Positions 1 to 8,019 of a DNA stretch of 34,376 bases are shown in pieces; the stretch's first letter is position 1; each line of letters opens with the position of its first letter. Under the pieces are notes generated by a model. It saw nothing but the letters and a program-made list of their open reading frames with translations, made no database searches and was not told the origin of the DNA. The DNA comes from an uncultured Planctomycetales bacterium (GTDB taxonomy: Bacteria > Planctomycetota > Planctomycetia > Isosphaerales > Isosphaeraceae), in assembly GCA_937907525.1 (NCBI GenBank), contig CALCIB010000380.1, positions 1 to 34,376 of the forward strand. Direction: 5' to 3'. The translations under genes and the position numbers were made by a program.

Positions 1-142
1 TCGTCGTGACGACTTCTGAAAAAGTGTCGGGTCGTCAGCCCACCGGGAGAGGGGACGTCGGGCCCTTCCCCATCCTTCCTAAGTTCCAAGTCGAAAAGCT
101 GCGGCCATGGCTATGTCCGACGGCGGAGGAGACGGAACGGGT
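1..142. other. Left edge, downstream of the methyltransferase, no gene seen
   Basis: This stretch lies beyond the stop codon of the minus-strand methyltransferase. It contains a short inverted repeat (GTCGT-G-ACGAC near the edge) and a CGGGAGAGGGG string resembling one half of the hairpins found elsewhere in the window, without its partner half. Open frames here are short, compositionally unconvincing and overlap the methyltransferase antisense. I see no terminator with a T run. Confidence 0.4.
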
Positions 143-1132
143 TCACGCCTCCGCTTGCTTACCCACCCGTCGCCGCCGCTTGTACGGCTGCTCCGGCGTC
201 TTGCGGCCTCCAGAGAGAGGGTCGGGGCCGCCTTCAAGGTCCTGGCCCGGTTGGGCCGCGTCGAGGCGCTTGCGCGCGGCTTCGACGTAGTCGGGGGAGA
301 GTTCGAAGCCGAGGTAACGGCGATCGAGCTTTTTGGCGACGGTCAGCGTGGTGCCGCTGCCGGCGAAGGGGTCGAGGACGGTCTCGCCGGGGTTGGAGCT
401 GACGCGGACGATCCGGCCGAGGATCTGTTCGGGCATCTGGCAGCCGTGGAACCCCGCGCGCTCCTTGAAGGTGCCGCAGACCCGCGGGAAGTACCAGGTG
501 TCCTCGTGGGCCTCGAACCCCTGGGCCATGTCCTGGGGACGGAGGATCCAGGTGTCGTCGGGGAGACGGCCCTTGGGGTTGGCGCGGACGTCGTTGTAGA
601 CGAGTTGGCGGGCCGACGGCACCCGAACGCGCGGGTCGTCGGCGTTGAAGGTGAAACGTTCGGGGTCCTTCAAGAAGTAAAGCAGGTGGGCGTGGCTGCG
701 CGCGAACTTGCGCGTGCAGTGGACCCCGAACGTATAGTACCAAACCACCCAGGACCGCAGGGTCAATCCCAACTCGCGGTGGAGGATCCACTTCATCTCG
801 GCGGCGTATTCGTCGCCGATGGCGAGCCAGAACGCCCCGTCGGGCTTGAGCACGCGAACGACTTCGCGGCCCCATTGCCTGGTCCAGTTCAGGAAGGCGT
901 CGGGGTCGCGGGCGTCGTCGTAGACATCGTAATCATAGCCGATGTTGAAGGGGGGGTCGGCGAAAACCAGGTCGATCGAGCCCTCGGGGATTCGGGGCAA
1001 CAGGCGTAGGCAGTCGCCCGCGTACAAACGGTCGAGTTCGATCGGGCCGTCGTTCGATCGGCTGGAATTCGGCGCGCTCGGGGTCGGCGCCGCTCCGTCG
1101 GGGCCGGGGGGCGGGAGGTCGGTTTTTCTCAT
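143..1132 (-). CDS. Beta-class site-specific DNA methyltransferase (N6-adenine or N4-cytosine)
   Basis: Transfers a methyl group from S-adenosylmethionine to an exocyclic amino group in DNA. Of the 329 residues, the catalytic motif IV is ADPPFN at about 58-63 and the SAM-binding motif I is DPFAGSGTT at 254-262. Motif IV preceding motif I is the beta-class order (CcrM/HinfI/RsrI type), with the probable target-recognition region between them. The first 30 residues are a low-complexity Pro/Ser/Ala leader and the C-terminus is a basic tail (KRRRR), so the family core is about 35-300. No restriction endonuclease lies beside it, so it looks like an orphan methylase. It starts 7 bases after the stop of the sigma-54 activator on the same strand and is probably cotranscribed. 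Its ribosome binding site is weak. Family assignment is secure; base and site specificity cannot be read from the sequence. Confidence 0.93.
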   Translation of the reverse strand: MRKTDLPPPGPDGAAPTPSAPNSSRSNDGPIELDRLYAGDCLRLLPRIPEGSIDLVFADPPFNIGYDYDVYDDARDPDAFLNWTRQWGREVVRVLKPDGAFWLAIGDEYAAEMKWILHRELGLTLRSWVVWYYTFGVHCTRKFARSHAHLLYFLKDPERFTFNADDPRVRVPSARQLVYNDVRANPKGRLPDDTWILRPQDMAQGFEAHEDTWYFPRVCGTFKERAGFHGCQMPEQILGRIVRVSSNPGETVLDPFAGSGTTLTVAKKLDRRYLGFELSPDYVEAARKRLDAAQPGQDLEGGPDPLSGGRKTPEQPYKRRRRVGKQAEA

Positions 1133-1139
1133 GGCTGGC

Positions 1140-2285
1140 TTACTCGTCGTGGCCGCGGCGGGCGTCGCCGTCGGCCGGGGCGTGGTCGTCGATGCGGTAG
1201 TCGGAAAGCTTCTTGTGCAGGGTGTTGCGGTTGATCCCCAGCCGCGCCGCCGCCTTGATCTGGACCCGATCGCAGGCTTGCAGGACTTGCAGGATCAACT
1301 CGCGCTCGACCCGGCCGACGACGCGGTCGTGCAGGTCGTCGGCGTTCGGGCCGGCGGCGCGGATTCCCTGCCGGACCAACTCGGCGGCGAGGGTCTCCAC
1401 GTCGCCCGCGGCGCGTCGGATCGGCCGGGGGGGCGCCTCGCCGCGAAGCTGGGGCGGCAGGTGTTCCGGCAAGAGTTCGGGGCCGTCGCCGAGGATCACC
1501 GCGCGCTCGATGTAGTTTTGCAGTTCGCGGACGTTCCCCGGCCAGTCGTGGTCGCGCAAGAGCCGCATGGCGTCGGGGTGGGTCGTCCGGATCTCCTTGC
1601 GATTCTGTTCGGCGTAGCGCTTGAGGAAGGCTTCCACCAGCAATTCCACGTCGTCCCGGCGCTCGCGAAGGGCGGGCAGGTGAATGGGGACGACGTTGAG
1701 GCGGTAGTAGAGGTCTTCCCGAAAGCGGCCGGCGTCGACCTCGTCTAAAAGGTCGCGGTTGGTGGCGGCGACGATCCGGGTGTCGACCTTCCTGGTGTTG
1801 TTGTCGCCGACGCGCTCGAACTCCCCTTCTTGCAGCACGCGGAGGAGCTTCACTTGCAGCTTGGGGGTGGTGCCGTTGATCTCGTCGAGGAAGATGGTGC
1901 CGGCGTGGGCGGCCTCGAAGCGGCCGGCGCGGTTGTCGACCGCGCCGGTGAACGAGCCCCGGACGTGGCCGAACAACTCCGACTCCAGCAGGCTCTCGGT
2001 CAAGGCCCCGCAGTTGACGCGGACGTAGGGGCCGGAGTAGCGCGGGCTGAGGTCGTGGACGGCGCGGGCGATCAACTCCTTGCCGGTGCCGGTCTCCCCC
2101 ACGATCAGGACGCAGGCGCGGGTGGGGGCGACTCGTCGGACGGCCTTGAAGACCTCGCGCATCGCCGAGGCCGCCCCGATCACTTCCGGCAGGGGGGCGT
2201 CGGGATCGCGGGCGGACTCCGATCCCCGCCCTCGCGGCGAGGGCCTGAACGGTCGCCCGTAGCTCGGCCGGGAATCGATGGGCAT
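1140..2285 (-). CDS. Sigma-54-dependent transcriptional activator without a sensor domain
   Basis: Bacterial enhancer-binding protein of 381 residues that would remodel sigma-54 RNA polymerase by ATP hydrolysis. Residues 1-30 are a short disordered leader, too small for a receiver, PAS or GAF domain. The AAA+ domain spans about 34-280, with Walker A GETGTGKE at 63-70, the sigma-54 contact loop as GSFTGA at 110-115 (consensus GAFTGA), Walker B TIFLDEI at 130-136, and WPGNVREL near 248-255. A Fis-type helix-turn-helix lies at about 341-362 (AAARLGINRNTLHKKL). Lacking an N-terminal input domain, it may be constitutive or controlled by a partner or by its own abundance. The methyltransferase gene follows 7 bases downstream. 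The GSFTGA variant keeps the Phe-Thr-Gly core, so activity is likely. Family assignment is very secure; targets are unknown. Confidence 0.94.
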   Translation of the reverse strand: MPIDSRPSYGRPFRPSPRGRGSESARDPDAPLPEVIGAASAMREVFKAVRRVAPTRACVLIVGETGTGKELIARAVHDLSPRYSGPYVRVNCGALTESLLESELFGHVRGSFTGAVDNRAGRFEAAHAGTIFLDEINGTTPKLQVKLLRVLQEGEFERVGDNNTRKVDTRIVAATNRDLLDEVDAGRFREDLYYRLNVVPIHLPALRERRDDVELLVEAFLKRYAEQNRKEIRTTHPDAMRLLRDHDWPGNVRELQNYIERAVILGDGPELLPEHLPPQLRGEAPPRPIRRAAGDVETLAAELVRQGIRAAGPNADDLHDRVVGRVERELILQVLQACDRVQIKAAARLGINRNTLHKKLSDYRIDDHAPADGDARRGHDE

Positions 2286-2330
2286 GGGTCGGGGCGCTTC
2301 CAGGACTTCGTCAAGGCGGACGAGGGACTA

Positions 2331-2725
2331 ACCACGGAGTCACGGAGGACACGGAGAAGAGAGGAAGAGAAAAAGAGCTGAGCGTCACGGATTTTGGGGG
2401 TGGTGGACATAACGGCCTTCCCCCCTCGCGGGGGAAGGTGGCCCGAAGGGCCGGATGAGGGGGGGCGAGACAAAACGCCATCGACGTCCAGGGCCTCCCG
2501 GACGGGTTTTCGCGAATCGCGACGGTCGCCTCGCGCGTCCTCCCCCTCATCTGACCGCTTCGCGGTCTGTCTTCCCCCGCAAGGGGGGAAGATTCGTTCA
2601 GGCCCCCAAAATCCGTGACGGTCAGAAAAAGAGAAACCTGAGGTGGCCCGCGCCCTTTTCTTCGTCTCTTCCTCTCCCTCTTCCTTTTCTCCTCCCCTCT
2701 TCTCCGTGTCCTCCGTGACTCCCTT
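2331..2725. repeat. Concentric inverted-repeat nest around a hairpin-pair unit
   Basis: Three inverted repeats are nested around one centre. The outermost is a perfect 26-base pair, 2336-2361 with 2697-2722, built on the ACGGAGGACACGGAGAAG theme. The next is 2378-2400 with 2603-2625, 23 bases with one mismatch (core GTCACGGATTTTGGGGG). The innermost is the pair of arms of the dispersed unit at 2416-2591. The whole block fills the gap between the sigma-54 activator and the HEAT-repeat gene. Strings like the outer arm recur in environmental bacterial genomes, from memory. There is no coding frame that I believe. It could form a very large cruciform or a long RNA hairpin. Confidence 0.8.
2416..2591. 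repeat. Dispersed hairpin-pair unit, copy A
   Basis: Left arm 2416-2465: outer hairpin CTTCCCCCCTCGCGGGGGAAG, inner hairpin GGCCCGAAGGGCC (2440-2452), then GGATGAGG plus a G run. Right arm 2541-2591, inverted: C run, CTCATC, inner hairpin GACCGCTTCGCGGTC (2553-2567), then another C5/G5 outer hairpin. The arms therefore differ in their inner hairpin. The core of about 75 bases resembles the core of copy B (shared GACGTCC and TTCGCGAA). Same family as 10394, 13838, 15263 and 34016. Confidence 0.88.
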
Positions 2726-2745
2726 CCGGATTTCCCCGATCGGTC

Positions 2746-4947
2746 TCAGCGCGTCGGGGGCCCGGAGCCGTGGGAGGCGCGCCGCAGGGCGCCGAGGACC
2801 GCGCCCAGGCCGGTGCGCAATTCGGGGTCTTGTTCGGCGTCGAAGGCGTCGGCGAGTTTGACTTCCTGGTCGGCGGCGAGCATCGGGCCGAACCGCTGGA
2901 CGCTTCGGGCCAGACGACGGGCGCCGTCGCGACGCAGGTCGGGGTCGCGGGAGGCGTCCAGGATCGCGTCGGCCAGGGCGCGTTGCGCCTGGGGCGCGGG
3001 GACGTCGGCCAGGGCGGCGGCGACGGACCCCTCGACGTCGCGCAGGCCGATCGCGACGGAGAGGCTCTCGGCGACGCCGGCCAGGTCGTCCTTGAACAGG
3101 CTTCGCGGCCGCGCGGCGATGGTCGCCAGGGCGTCGGCCGCTTGCTTCGCCTGGGAGGCCCGCTCCTCGTCGCTCAACTCCGACGGTTTGCCGATCTGCC
3201 GCTCAAGCGCCCGGGGGTCGTCGGAGAGGATGACGAACTTGACGCCCGGATAGTTCGCGGCCAGGTTCGGCCGCTTGTACTCCAGGTTCTTGGGGCCGTA
3301 GATGAAGAACGGCAAGGGCGCCGCGCGGACGTCGCCGCGGAAGGCCGACAGCACGTCCTGGACGTCCCACGCGCCGGCGACCTGGTCGGCCGCGGCGAGG
3401 ACCAGTTCGACGTCGGCCGATTGGGTCGCGGCGCGGAAGCCGGCCTCGCCGGTGGGCTCGACGACGGTCTCGTAGCCCATGCCGCGGAGGAAGCCGGCGA
3501 CCATGGCCCCGCGCGTCGGGTTGCCGTCCACGACCACCGCGACGGGCTTCTCGTTGTTCGCCAGGAACCGGGCGAGGGTCGGCACGACCCGACTCGATCC
3601 GGGGAACGGTCGCGACGGCCCCAACTCGACGATCGCCCTGGCCGCGGCCAGTTGCAACCGACGGCCGGGGGCGGAGAGGGCCTCCACCAGCGGGTGCGGC
3701 CGTCCCCCTTGCGAGCCCAACGCCGGATCGGCGACCTTTCCCAACGCCGCGACCGCGGCGGCGGCCAGGGTCGGGCGGTCGGTGGCGATCGCCCCTCGGA
3801 CCAGGTCGCCCAGCACCTCGGGGCCGGCGGCGAGGACTTCGGCCTGAACCTCCGGGGCCTTCTCCGGGTAGTTCTCGTAGCCGACCCGATCGACGGCCCG
3901 CTCCAAAAGGAAGCCCAGGCGGACGACCCGCGCCCGGCGGTTGTTCGGGTCCAGCTTCAGCGCCTGATCGGCCAATCTGCCGCCGAAGATCCCCTCGACG
4001 TCCACCTGTTTGGCGAGATACGGCGCGGGAGCGTTCCGGGCGGCGTCCCATCGCCAGATGAGCACCTGTTCGCTGGGCATCTCGTACTGGTGGCGGGCGA
4101 GGGCCTCCGCGGCGTCGTCGAGCGTCTCGACGGGCGAACGCGGCTGAAGCGCGAACGGCTTGCCGGTGAGCTTCTCGATGGCGAACGCCGCGGCGGCCTT
4201 CAGCGCGGGGGGGGAGTCGGCCGCCGCGGCGGGATAGGTCAAAAACGGGATCGCGCGGCGGTCGCCCAGGTCGCCGAGGATCCGGGCGGCGTCGCCGGCC
4301 AGCGCCGGGTCGGGCGCGTCCAGCACGGCGATCCAGGCCGGGACCGACGACGTGTCCAGCCTGCCGGCGTTGTAGACCAGCCGCTCGCGCTTCGGCGACG
4401 TCGCGTCGTGCTTGTCGATCTCCGCGGCGATCGCCGGCACGGCGAACGAGCCCGACTCCCGGAGCCGGTCCACCGCGTGGTCCTGCTCCGCCGGGGAGGC
4501 CAACAGCGCCGGGACGTACTTCTTGATCCGCTCGGGATCGGCCTGAAGCCGCTGGGAGGCGGCGACGAGGCGGTCGATCATGGGCTTGGCGAAGGGCTTC
4601 GTGGCCGGGTCGTCGGAGAGTCGCAGGAACGAACCCGCGCCGAACCGGTCGCGGAGCTTGAGCAGTTCGGCGTCGTCGACGTCCAGCTTGTTGAACGATT
4701 CGATGTAGGGGACGGCCTGCCGCCCCTGGCCGGTGCGCGTGAGGTAGTCGACGGCCTCCCAGAGTTCGTCGGCCGACTTGGGATCGACGGCGAACAGGTC
4801 GGGCCCCGGCGCCTGCGCGCGCGCCGTCGGCGCGACGGCCGTCCAGCCCCACCCCAGGCTCGCCGTCGCGGCGACGGCGACGATCCCCCGCCGAGCGCCC
4901 CCGAGCCACCCGCATCGACCGATCGAACGAACGCTATGTTGAGGCAT
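2746..4947 (-). CDS. Secreted HEAT-repeat protein with a degenerate receiver-like segment
   Basis: 733 residues. A signal peptide is visible at about 1-45 (Arg-rich start, hydrophobic run at 21-38, cleavage near ARAQA), so the protein is probably periplasmic. Residues about 150-450 are helical, HEAT-like repeats (for example a segment starting VPAWIAVLD at about 202 and ALKAAAAFAIEKL near 248). Residues about 468-575 resemble a CheY fold: VAVVVDGNPTRGAMVAGFL matches the first strand and helix of a receiver, but the usual phosphoacceptor strand reads VELVLAAAD, without Asp at the expected place, and a FVILSDDP strand follows. A second helical repeat region occupies about 590-733. It starts 60 bases after lysA on the same strand. 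The role is unknown; a protein-interaction scaffold is the natural guess. Confidence 0.82.
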   Translation of the reverse strand: MPQHSVRSIGRCGWLGGARRGIVAVAATASLGWGWTAVAPTARAQAPGPDLFAVDPKSADELWEAVDYLTRTGQGRQAVPYIESFNKLDVDDAELLKLRDRFGAGSFLRLSDDPATKPFAKPMIDRLVAASQRLQADPERIKKYVPALLASPAEQDHAVDRLRESGSFAVPAIAAEIDKHDATSPKRERLVYNAGRLDTSSVPAWIAVLDAPDPALAGDAARILGDLGDRRAIPFLTYPAAAADSPPALKAAAAFAIEKLTGKPFALQPRSPVETLDDAAEALARHQYEMPSEQVLIWRWDAARNAPAPYLAKQVDVEGIFGGRLADQALKLDPNNRRARVVRLGFLLERAVDRVGYENYPEKAPEVQAEVLAAGPEVLGDLVRGAIATDRPTLAAAAVAALGKVADPALGSQGGRPHPLVEALSAPGRRLQLAAARAIVELGPSRPFPGSSRVVPTLARFLANNEKPVAVVVDGNPTRGAMVAGFLRGMGYETVVEPTGEAGFRAATQSADVELVLAAADQVAGAWDVQDVLSAFRGDVRAAPLPFFIYGPKNLEYKRPNLAANYPGVKFVILSDDPRALERQIGKPSELSDEERASQAKQAADALATIAARPRSLFKDDLAGVAESLSVAIGLRDVEGSVAAALADVPAPQAQRALADAILDASRDPDLRRDGARRLARSVQRFGPMLAADQEVKLADAFDAEQDPELRTGLGAVLGALRRASHGSGPPTR

Positions 4948-5007
4948 GACGATGATCCGATGCGAGCGATGAGATTCGAAAGGTCGGGGAGCCCGCCCCC
5001 GCCGGGG

Positions 5008-6291
5008 TTACAACCCCTCCTCCGCGGCCACCAGGTCTTCAAGCGTCTCGCGGCGGCGGACCAGCCGGGCGGAGCCGCCCTCGACGAGCACCTCCGCGGC
5101 GCGGGGGCGGGTGTTGTAGTTGGAGGCCATGACCATGCCGTAGGCCCCCGCGGAGAACGTCGCCAGCAGGTCGCCGCGGTCCAGGGGGGGCAGCGGCCGG
5201 TCCTTGGCGAGGAAGTCGCCGCTCTCGCAGACCGGACCCACCACGTCGCGGGGCTCGGTCCCGGGGATCGCGGCCTCGTAATCCGACGGGGGCGCCGGCA
5301 GCCCGTCCGGCACCGCGACCGGCCAGATCCGGTGGAACGACTCGTAAAGCGCCGGCCGGATCAGGTCGTTCATGGCGGCGTCCTGGATCACGAACCGCTT
5401 GTCTCCCGACTGCTTGGTATATAACACACGACTGACCAGCACGCCGGCGTTCCCGGCGATCACCCGCCCCGGCTCGATCGCCAGCCGACAGCCCGTCGCC
5501 TTGATCCCCGGCAAGATCGCCGCGGCGAACTCCGAGATCGGCCGCGCCTCCGGCCCCTTGTAGCCGATCCCGTAGCCCCCTCCCATGTTGTACCAGGCGA
5601 TCGGATGGCCCATCGCGCGGAGCTTGCCGATCAGCTCCACCCCCTTGGCGACGGCCCCGACGTAAGGCTCCACGGTCGTGATCTGCGAGCCGATGTGCAT
5701 GTGCAGGCCGATCATCGACAAACTCGGCGTCCCCTTCACGCCCTCCGCGATCCGCAACGCCCGCTCGATGTCCACGCCGAACTTGGACTGCTTCTTCCCC
5801 GTCGCGATGTACCGATGCGTCCTGGGGTCGACGTCCGGATTGACCCGGAGCGCGATCGGCGCGACCTTCCCCATCGACGTCGCCACGCGGGCGATCGCGT
5901 CGAGCTCGGCCTCGCTCTCCACGTTGAACATCAAAACGCCGGCCTCAAGCGCCTGGGCGATCTCCGGGTCGCTCTTGCCGACGCCCGCGAAGACGGTCTT
6001 GCCGGGGTCGCCGCCGGCCCTCTGGACGCGGAACAATTCGCCCCCGGAGACGATGTCGAAGCCGCTCCCCGCGGCGTTCAGCAGCCGCAGGATCCCCAGG
6101 TTCGAGTTCGCCTTCACCGAGTAGCAGACCAGCGGGTCGACCTCGGCGTAAACCTCTTGCAGCGTCCTGAGCGTCCCGACGATCGCCGACGCGCTGTAGA
6201 CGTAAAGTGGCGTCCCATGCTCCTCCGCCAGCTTGGCGACGGGGACGTCCTCGCAATAAAGCCGGTTGCCGCGGTACTCGAAGGCTTCCAT
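5008..6291 (-). CDS. lysA: Diaminopimelate decarboxylase
   Basis: Decarboxylates meso-diaminopimelate to L-lysine, the last step of lysine biosynthesis, with pyridoxal phosphate. The 427 residues show the fold III PLP enzyme pattern: Schiff-base lysine in CYSVKANSN (K60), HIGSQ at 199-203, phosphate-binding GGGYG at 237-241, EPGR at 273-276, and the active-site CESGD at 355-359 that completes the partner subunit's site. The length matches the family. The ATG at 6291 fits the normal N-terminus, although its ribosome binding site is weak. It lies downstream of argH on the same strand, separated by about 100 bases that contain a 31-base palindrome, and is followed 60 bases later by the HEAT-repeat gene. 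Nothing is missing. Confidence 0.97.
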   Translation of the reverse strand: MEAFEYRGNRLYCEDVPVAKLAEEHGTPLYVYSASAIVGTLRTLQEVYAEVDPLVCYSVKANSNLGILRLLNAAGSGFDIVSGGELFRVQRAGGDPGKTVFAGVGKSDPEIAQALEAGVLMFNVESEAELDAIARVATSMGKVAPIALRVNPDVDPRTHRYIATGKKQSKFGVDIERALRIAEGVKGTPSLSMIGLHMHIGSQITTVEPYVGAVAKGVELIGKLRAMGHPIAWYNMGGGYGIGYKGPEARPISEFAAAILPGIKATGCRLAIEPGRVIAGNAGVLVSRVLYTKQSGDKRFVIQDAAMNDLIRPALYESFHRIWPVAVPDGLPAPPSDYEAAIPGTEPRDVVGPVCESGDFLAKDRPLPPLDRGDLLATFSAGAYGMVMASNYNTRPRAAEVLVEGGSARLVRRRETLEDLVAAEEGL

Positions 6292-6342
6292 GGACGGGGG
6301 GCTCGCGCTAAGGGGTGGTATTGGATCGACCGGACGGCGTGA

Positions 6343-6373
6343 AAGTCCCCTCTCCCGCCGGGAGAGGGGACTT
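6343..6373. repeat. 31-base palindrome between argH and lysA
   Basis: Nearly perfect palindrome centred at 6358 with 14-15 paired bases per side (AAGTCCCCTCTCCC paired with GGGAGAGGGGACTT). It sits between the argH stop and the lysA start on the same strand. There is no T run after it, so it is not a typical intrinsic terminator, but it could attenuate or stabilise the argH mRNA. The core matches the outer hairpin of the dispersed unit at 34016, so it may be a solitary remnant. Confidence 0.75.
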
Positions 6374-6392
6374 CACCCGCATCGCTTCTTCG

Positions 6393-7775
6393 TCATAACT
6401 CCAACTTATGCTTCCACCGTTCCAACTGTTTCGCCACCTCGCCCGGGGCGGTGGAGCCGTGGGACTTGAACGCCTGGACGGCCCGTTCCACGCCGAGGAT
6501 CCCCCGGGCGTCGGGGCCCAGCTTGGGGGAGGCTTCGGACAGCTCGGCGTCGGACAGATCCGCCAGGCGCTTCAACCCCTTCCGTTCGCACAGGCCGACC
6601 AGCCGGCCGATGACCTCGTGCGCGGCGCGCTGGGGGACGCCTTGCAGGATCAGGTGTTCCATCAACGTCGTGGCGTCGAGATAGCCTTCGTCCAGGCGTT
6701 CGTTGATCCGATCGGGCCGGAGGTTGGCGCCGTCGACGACCACCGCGGCCAGGTCGACGCACGATTCCACCGTGTCGAAGGCGTCGAAGAGGGGGAGCTT
6801 GTCTTCTTGCAGGTCGCGGTTGTAGGCCAGCGGCAGGCCCTTGACGAGGACCAGCAGCGTCGTCAGCGCGCCGACCACGCGGGCGGTTCGGCCGCGGATC
6901 AACTCCAGGACGTCCGGGTTCTTCTTCTGGGGCATGATGCTGGAGCCGGTGCAGATGGCGTCGGGGAGCGCCAGGAAGCCGAACTCCTGGGTGCTCCACA
7001 GGACCCATTCCTCGGCCCAGCCCGAGAGATGCTCGGCGATCAGCGTCAGGGCGAAGACCGACTCGATCGCGAAGTCGCGATCGCTGGAGACGTCCAAACT
7101 GTTGGCGGCGATCCCCTCGAAGCCCAGTTCGCGGGCGGTGAACTCGCGGTCGATGGGGATGCTGGTGCCGGCCAGCGCCGCGGCGCCCAGGGGCAACACG
7201 TTCAACCGCTTGCGGGCGTCGAGCAGCCGGCCGCGGTCGCGCTCCAACTTCTCGACGAACGCCAGGAAGTAATGCGGCGCCAGGATCGGCTGAGCGCGTT
7301 GCAGGTGCGTGTAGCCGGGGAGGATGACGCCTTGATGACGGTCGGCGGCGCGGACGAAGGCGCGTTGCAGCTCCAGGACGTTTCGGTCCACGCGGTCGAG
7401 GGCGTCGCGGGTCCAGAGCTTGACGTCGGTGGCGACCTGATCGTTGCGGCTGCGCCCGGTGTGGAGCTTGCGGCCGAGGTCGCCCAGCTTCTCGGTGAGG
7501 GCGGCCTCGATGTGCATGTGGACGTCCTCCCGCTCCAACACGAACGGGAAGTCGCCGGCCTCGATCTGGGCCTCGATCTCCGACAGCCCCGCGACGATGG
7601 CGTCGCGCTCCGCTTCGGTCAGCAGGCCGACCTTCGCCAGCATCCGCGCGTGCGCCTGGGAGCCCCGGACGTCGTGCCGGAAGAGGCGGCGGTCGAACGA
7701 GATCGACTCCGTGAACGCCTCCACCCGCCGATCCGTCCCCCCCTCGAACCGTCCGCCCCAGGGCTTGCCCGCCAC
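6393..7775 (-). CDS. argH: Argininosuccinate lyase
   Basis: Cleaves argininosuccinate to arginine and fumarate, the last step of arginine biosynthesis. The aspartase/fumarase superfamily signature GSSIMPQKKNPD is at about 277-288, with HTGRSRNDQ at 105-113 and THLQRAQP at about 156-163. I chose the GTG at 7775, giving 460 residues and the usual N-terminus VAGKPWGGRF, because a strong purine-rich GGGGGAGGGGAC lies directly upstream. An ATG 28 codons further out, at 7859, would add an atypical sequence and run through the hairpin at 7833-7852, so I rejected it. Two amino acid end-step genes, argH and lysA, are adjacent and co-directional here, though the 100-base gap and palindrome may uncouple them. 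Family assignment is very secure; the start is fairly secure. Confidence 0.96.
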   Translation of the reverse strand: MAGKPWGGRFEGGTDRRVEAFTESISFDRRLFRHDVRGSQAHARMLAKVGLLTEAERDAIVAGLSEIEAQIEAGDFPFVLEREDVHMHIEAALTEKLGDLGRKLHTGRSRNDQVATDVKLWTRDALDRVDRNVLELQRAFVRAADRHQGVILPGYTHLQRAQPILAPHYFLAFVEKLERDRGRLLDARKRLNVLPLGAAALAGTSIPIDREFTARELGFEGIAANSLDVSSDRDFAIESVFALTLIAEHLSGWAEEWVLWSTQEFGFLALPDAICTGSSIMPQKKNPDVLELIRGRTARVVGALTTLLVLVKGLPLAYNRDLQEDKLPLFDAFDTVESCVDLAAVVVDGANLRPDRINERLDEGYLDATTLMEHLILQGVPQRAAHEVIGRLVGLCERKGLKRLADLSDAELSEASPKLGPDARGILGVERAVQAFKSHGSTAPGEVAKQLERWKHKLEL

Positions 7776-7832
7776 GTCCCCTCCCCCTTCCCCGTCGCGC
7801 TTTATCTTTAAGCGATTCGCATGCTCCCCGTA

Positions 7833-7852
7833 GGCTGGGTCGAGACCCAGCC
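7833..7852. repeat. Short hairpin in the argH leader
   Basis: GGCTGGGT-CGAG-ACCCAGCC is a perfect 8-base stem with a 4-base loop, about 60 bases upstream of the argH start and within the divergent gap to the gene at 8020. The surrounding TAGGCTGGGTCGAGACCCAGCCCACG resembles short dispersed repeats seen in other genomes, from memory. It could be a repeat or a leader structure. Confidence 0.6.
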
Positions 7853-8019
7853 CACGCAAGCCGCGGCATCCTCATTCATCCGTCGGCGCGCGTGTTCACC
7901 GCTGCGCGCGAATTCAGCACCCCAGGCCCAAGTATAGGCGCCGGCCGAGGCCGAATGCAACGACGAGAGCGTCCCGCCCGTCTCCACTTCGTCGTACAAT
8001 CGGAAGGGAGGGAGGCGAC

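Noticed and set aside
2770..5424. Very long open frame opposite the HEAT-repeat gene and the end of lysA
   Set aside because: It is an Arg/Gly/Val-rich shadow produced by the GC bias; it spans two genes on the other strand and has no recognisable motif.
7776..7859. N-terminal extension of argH to the ATG at 7859
   Set aside because: It would run through a hairpin and add a non-homologous 28 residues, whereas the GTG at 7775 has a strong ribosome binding site and gives the family's normal start.
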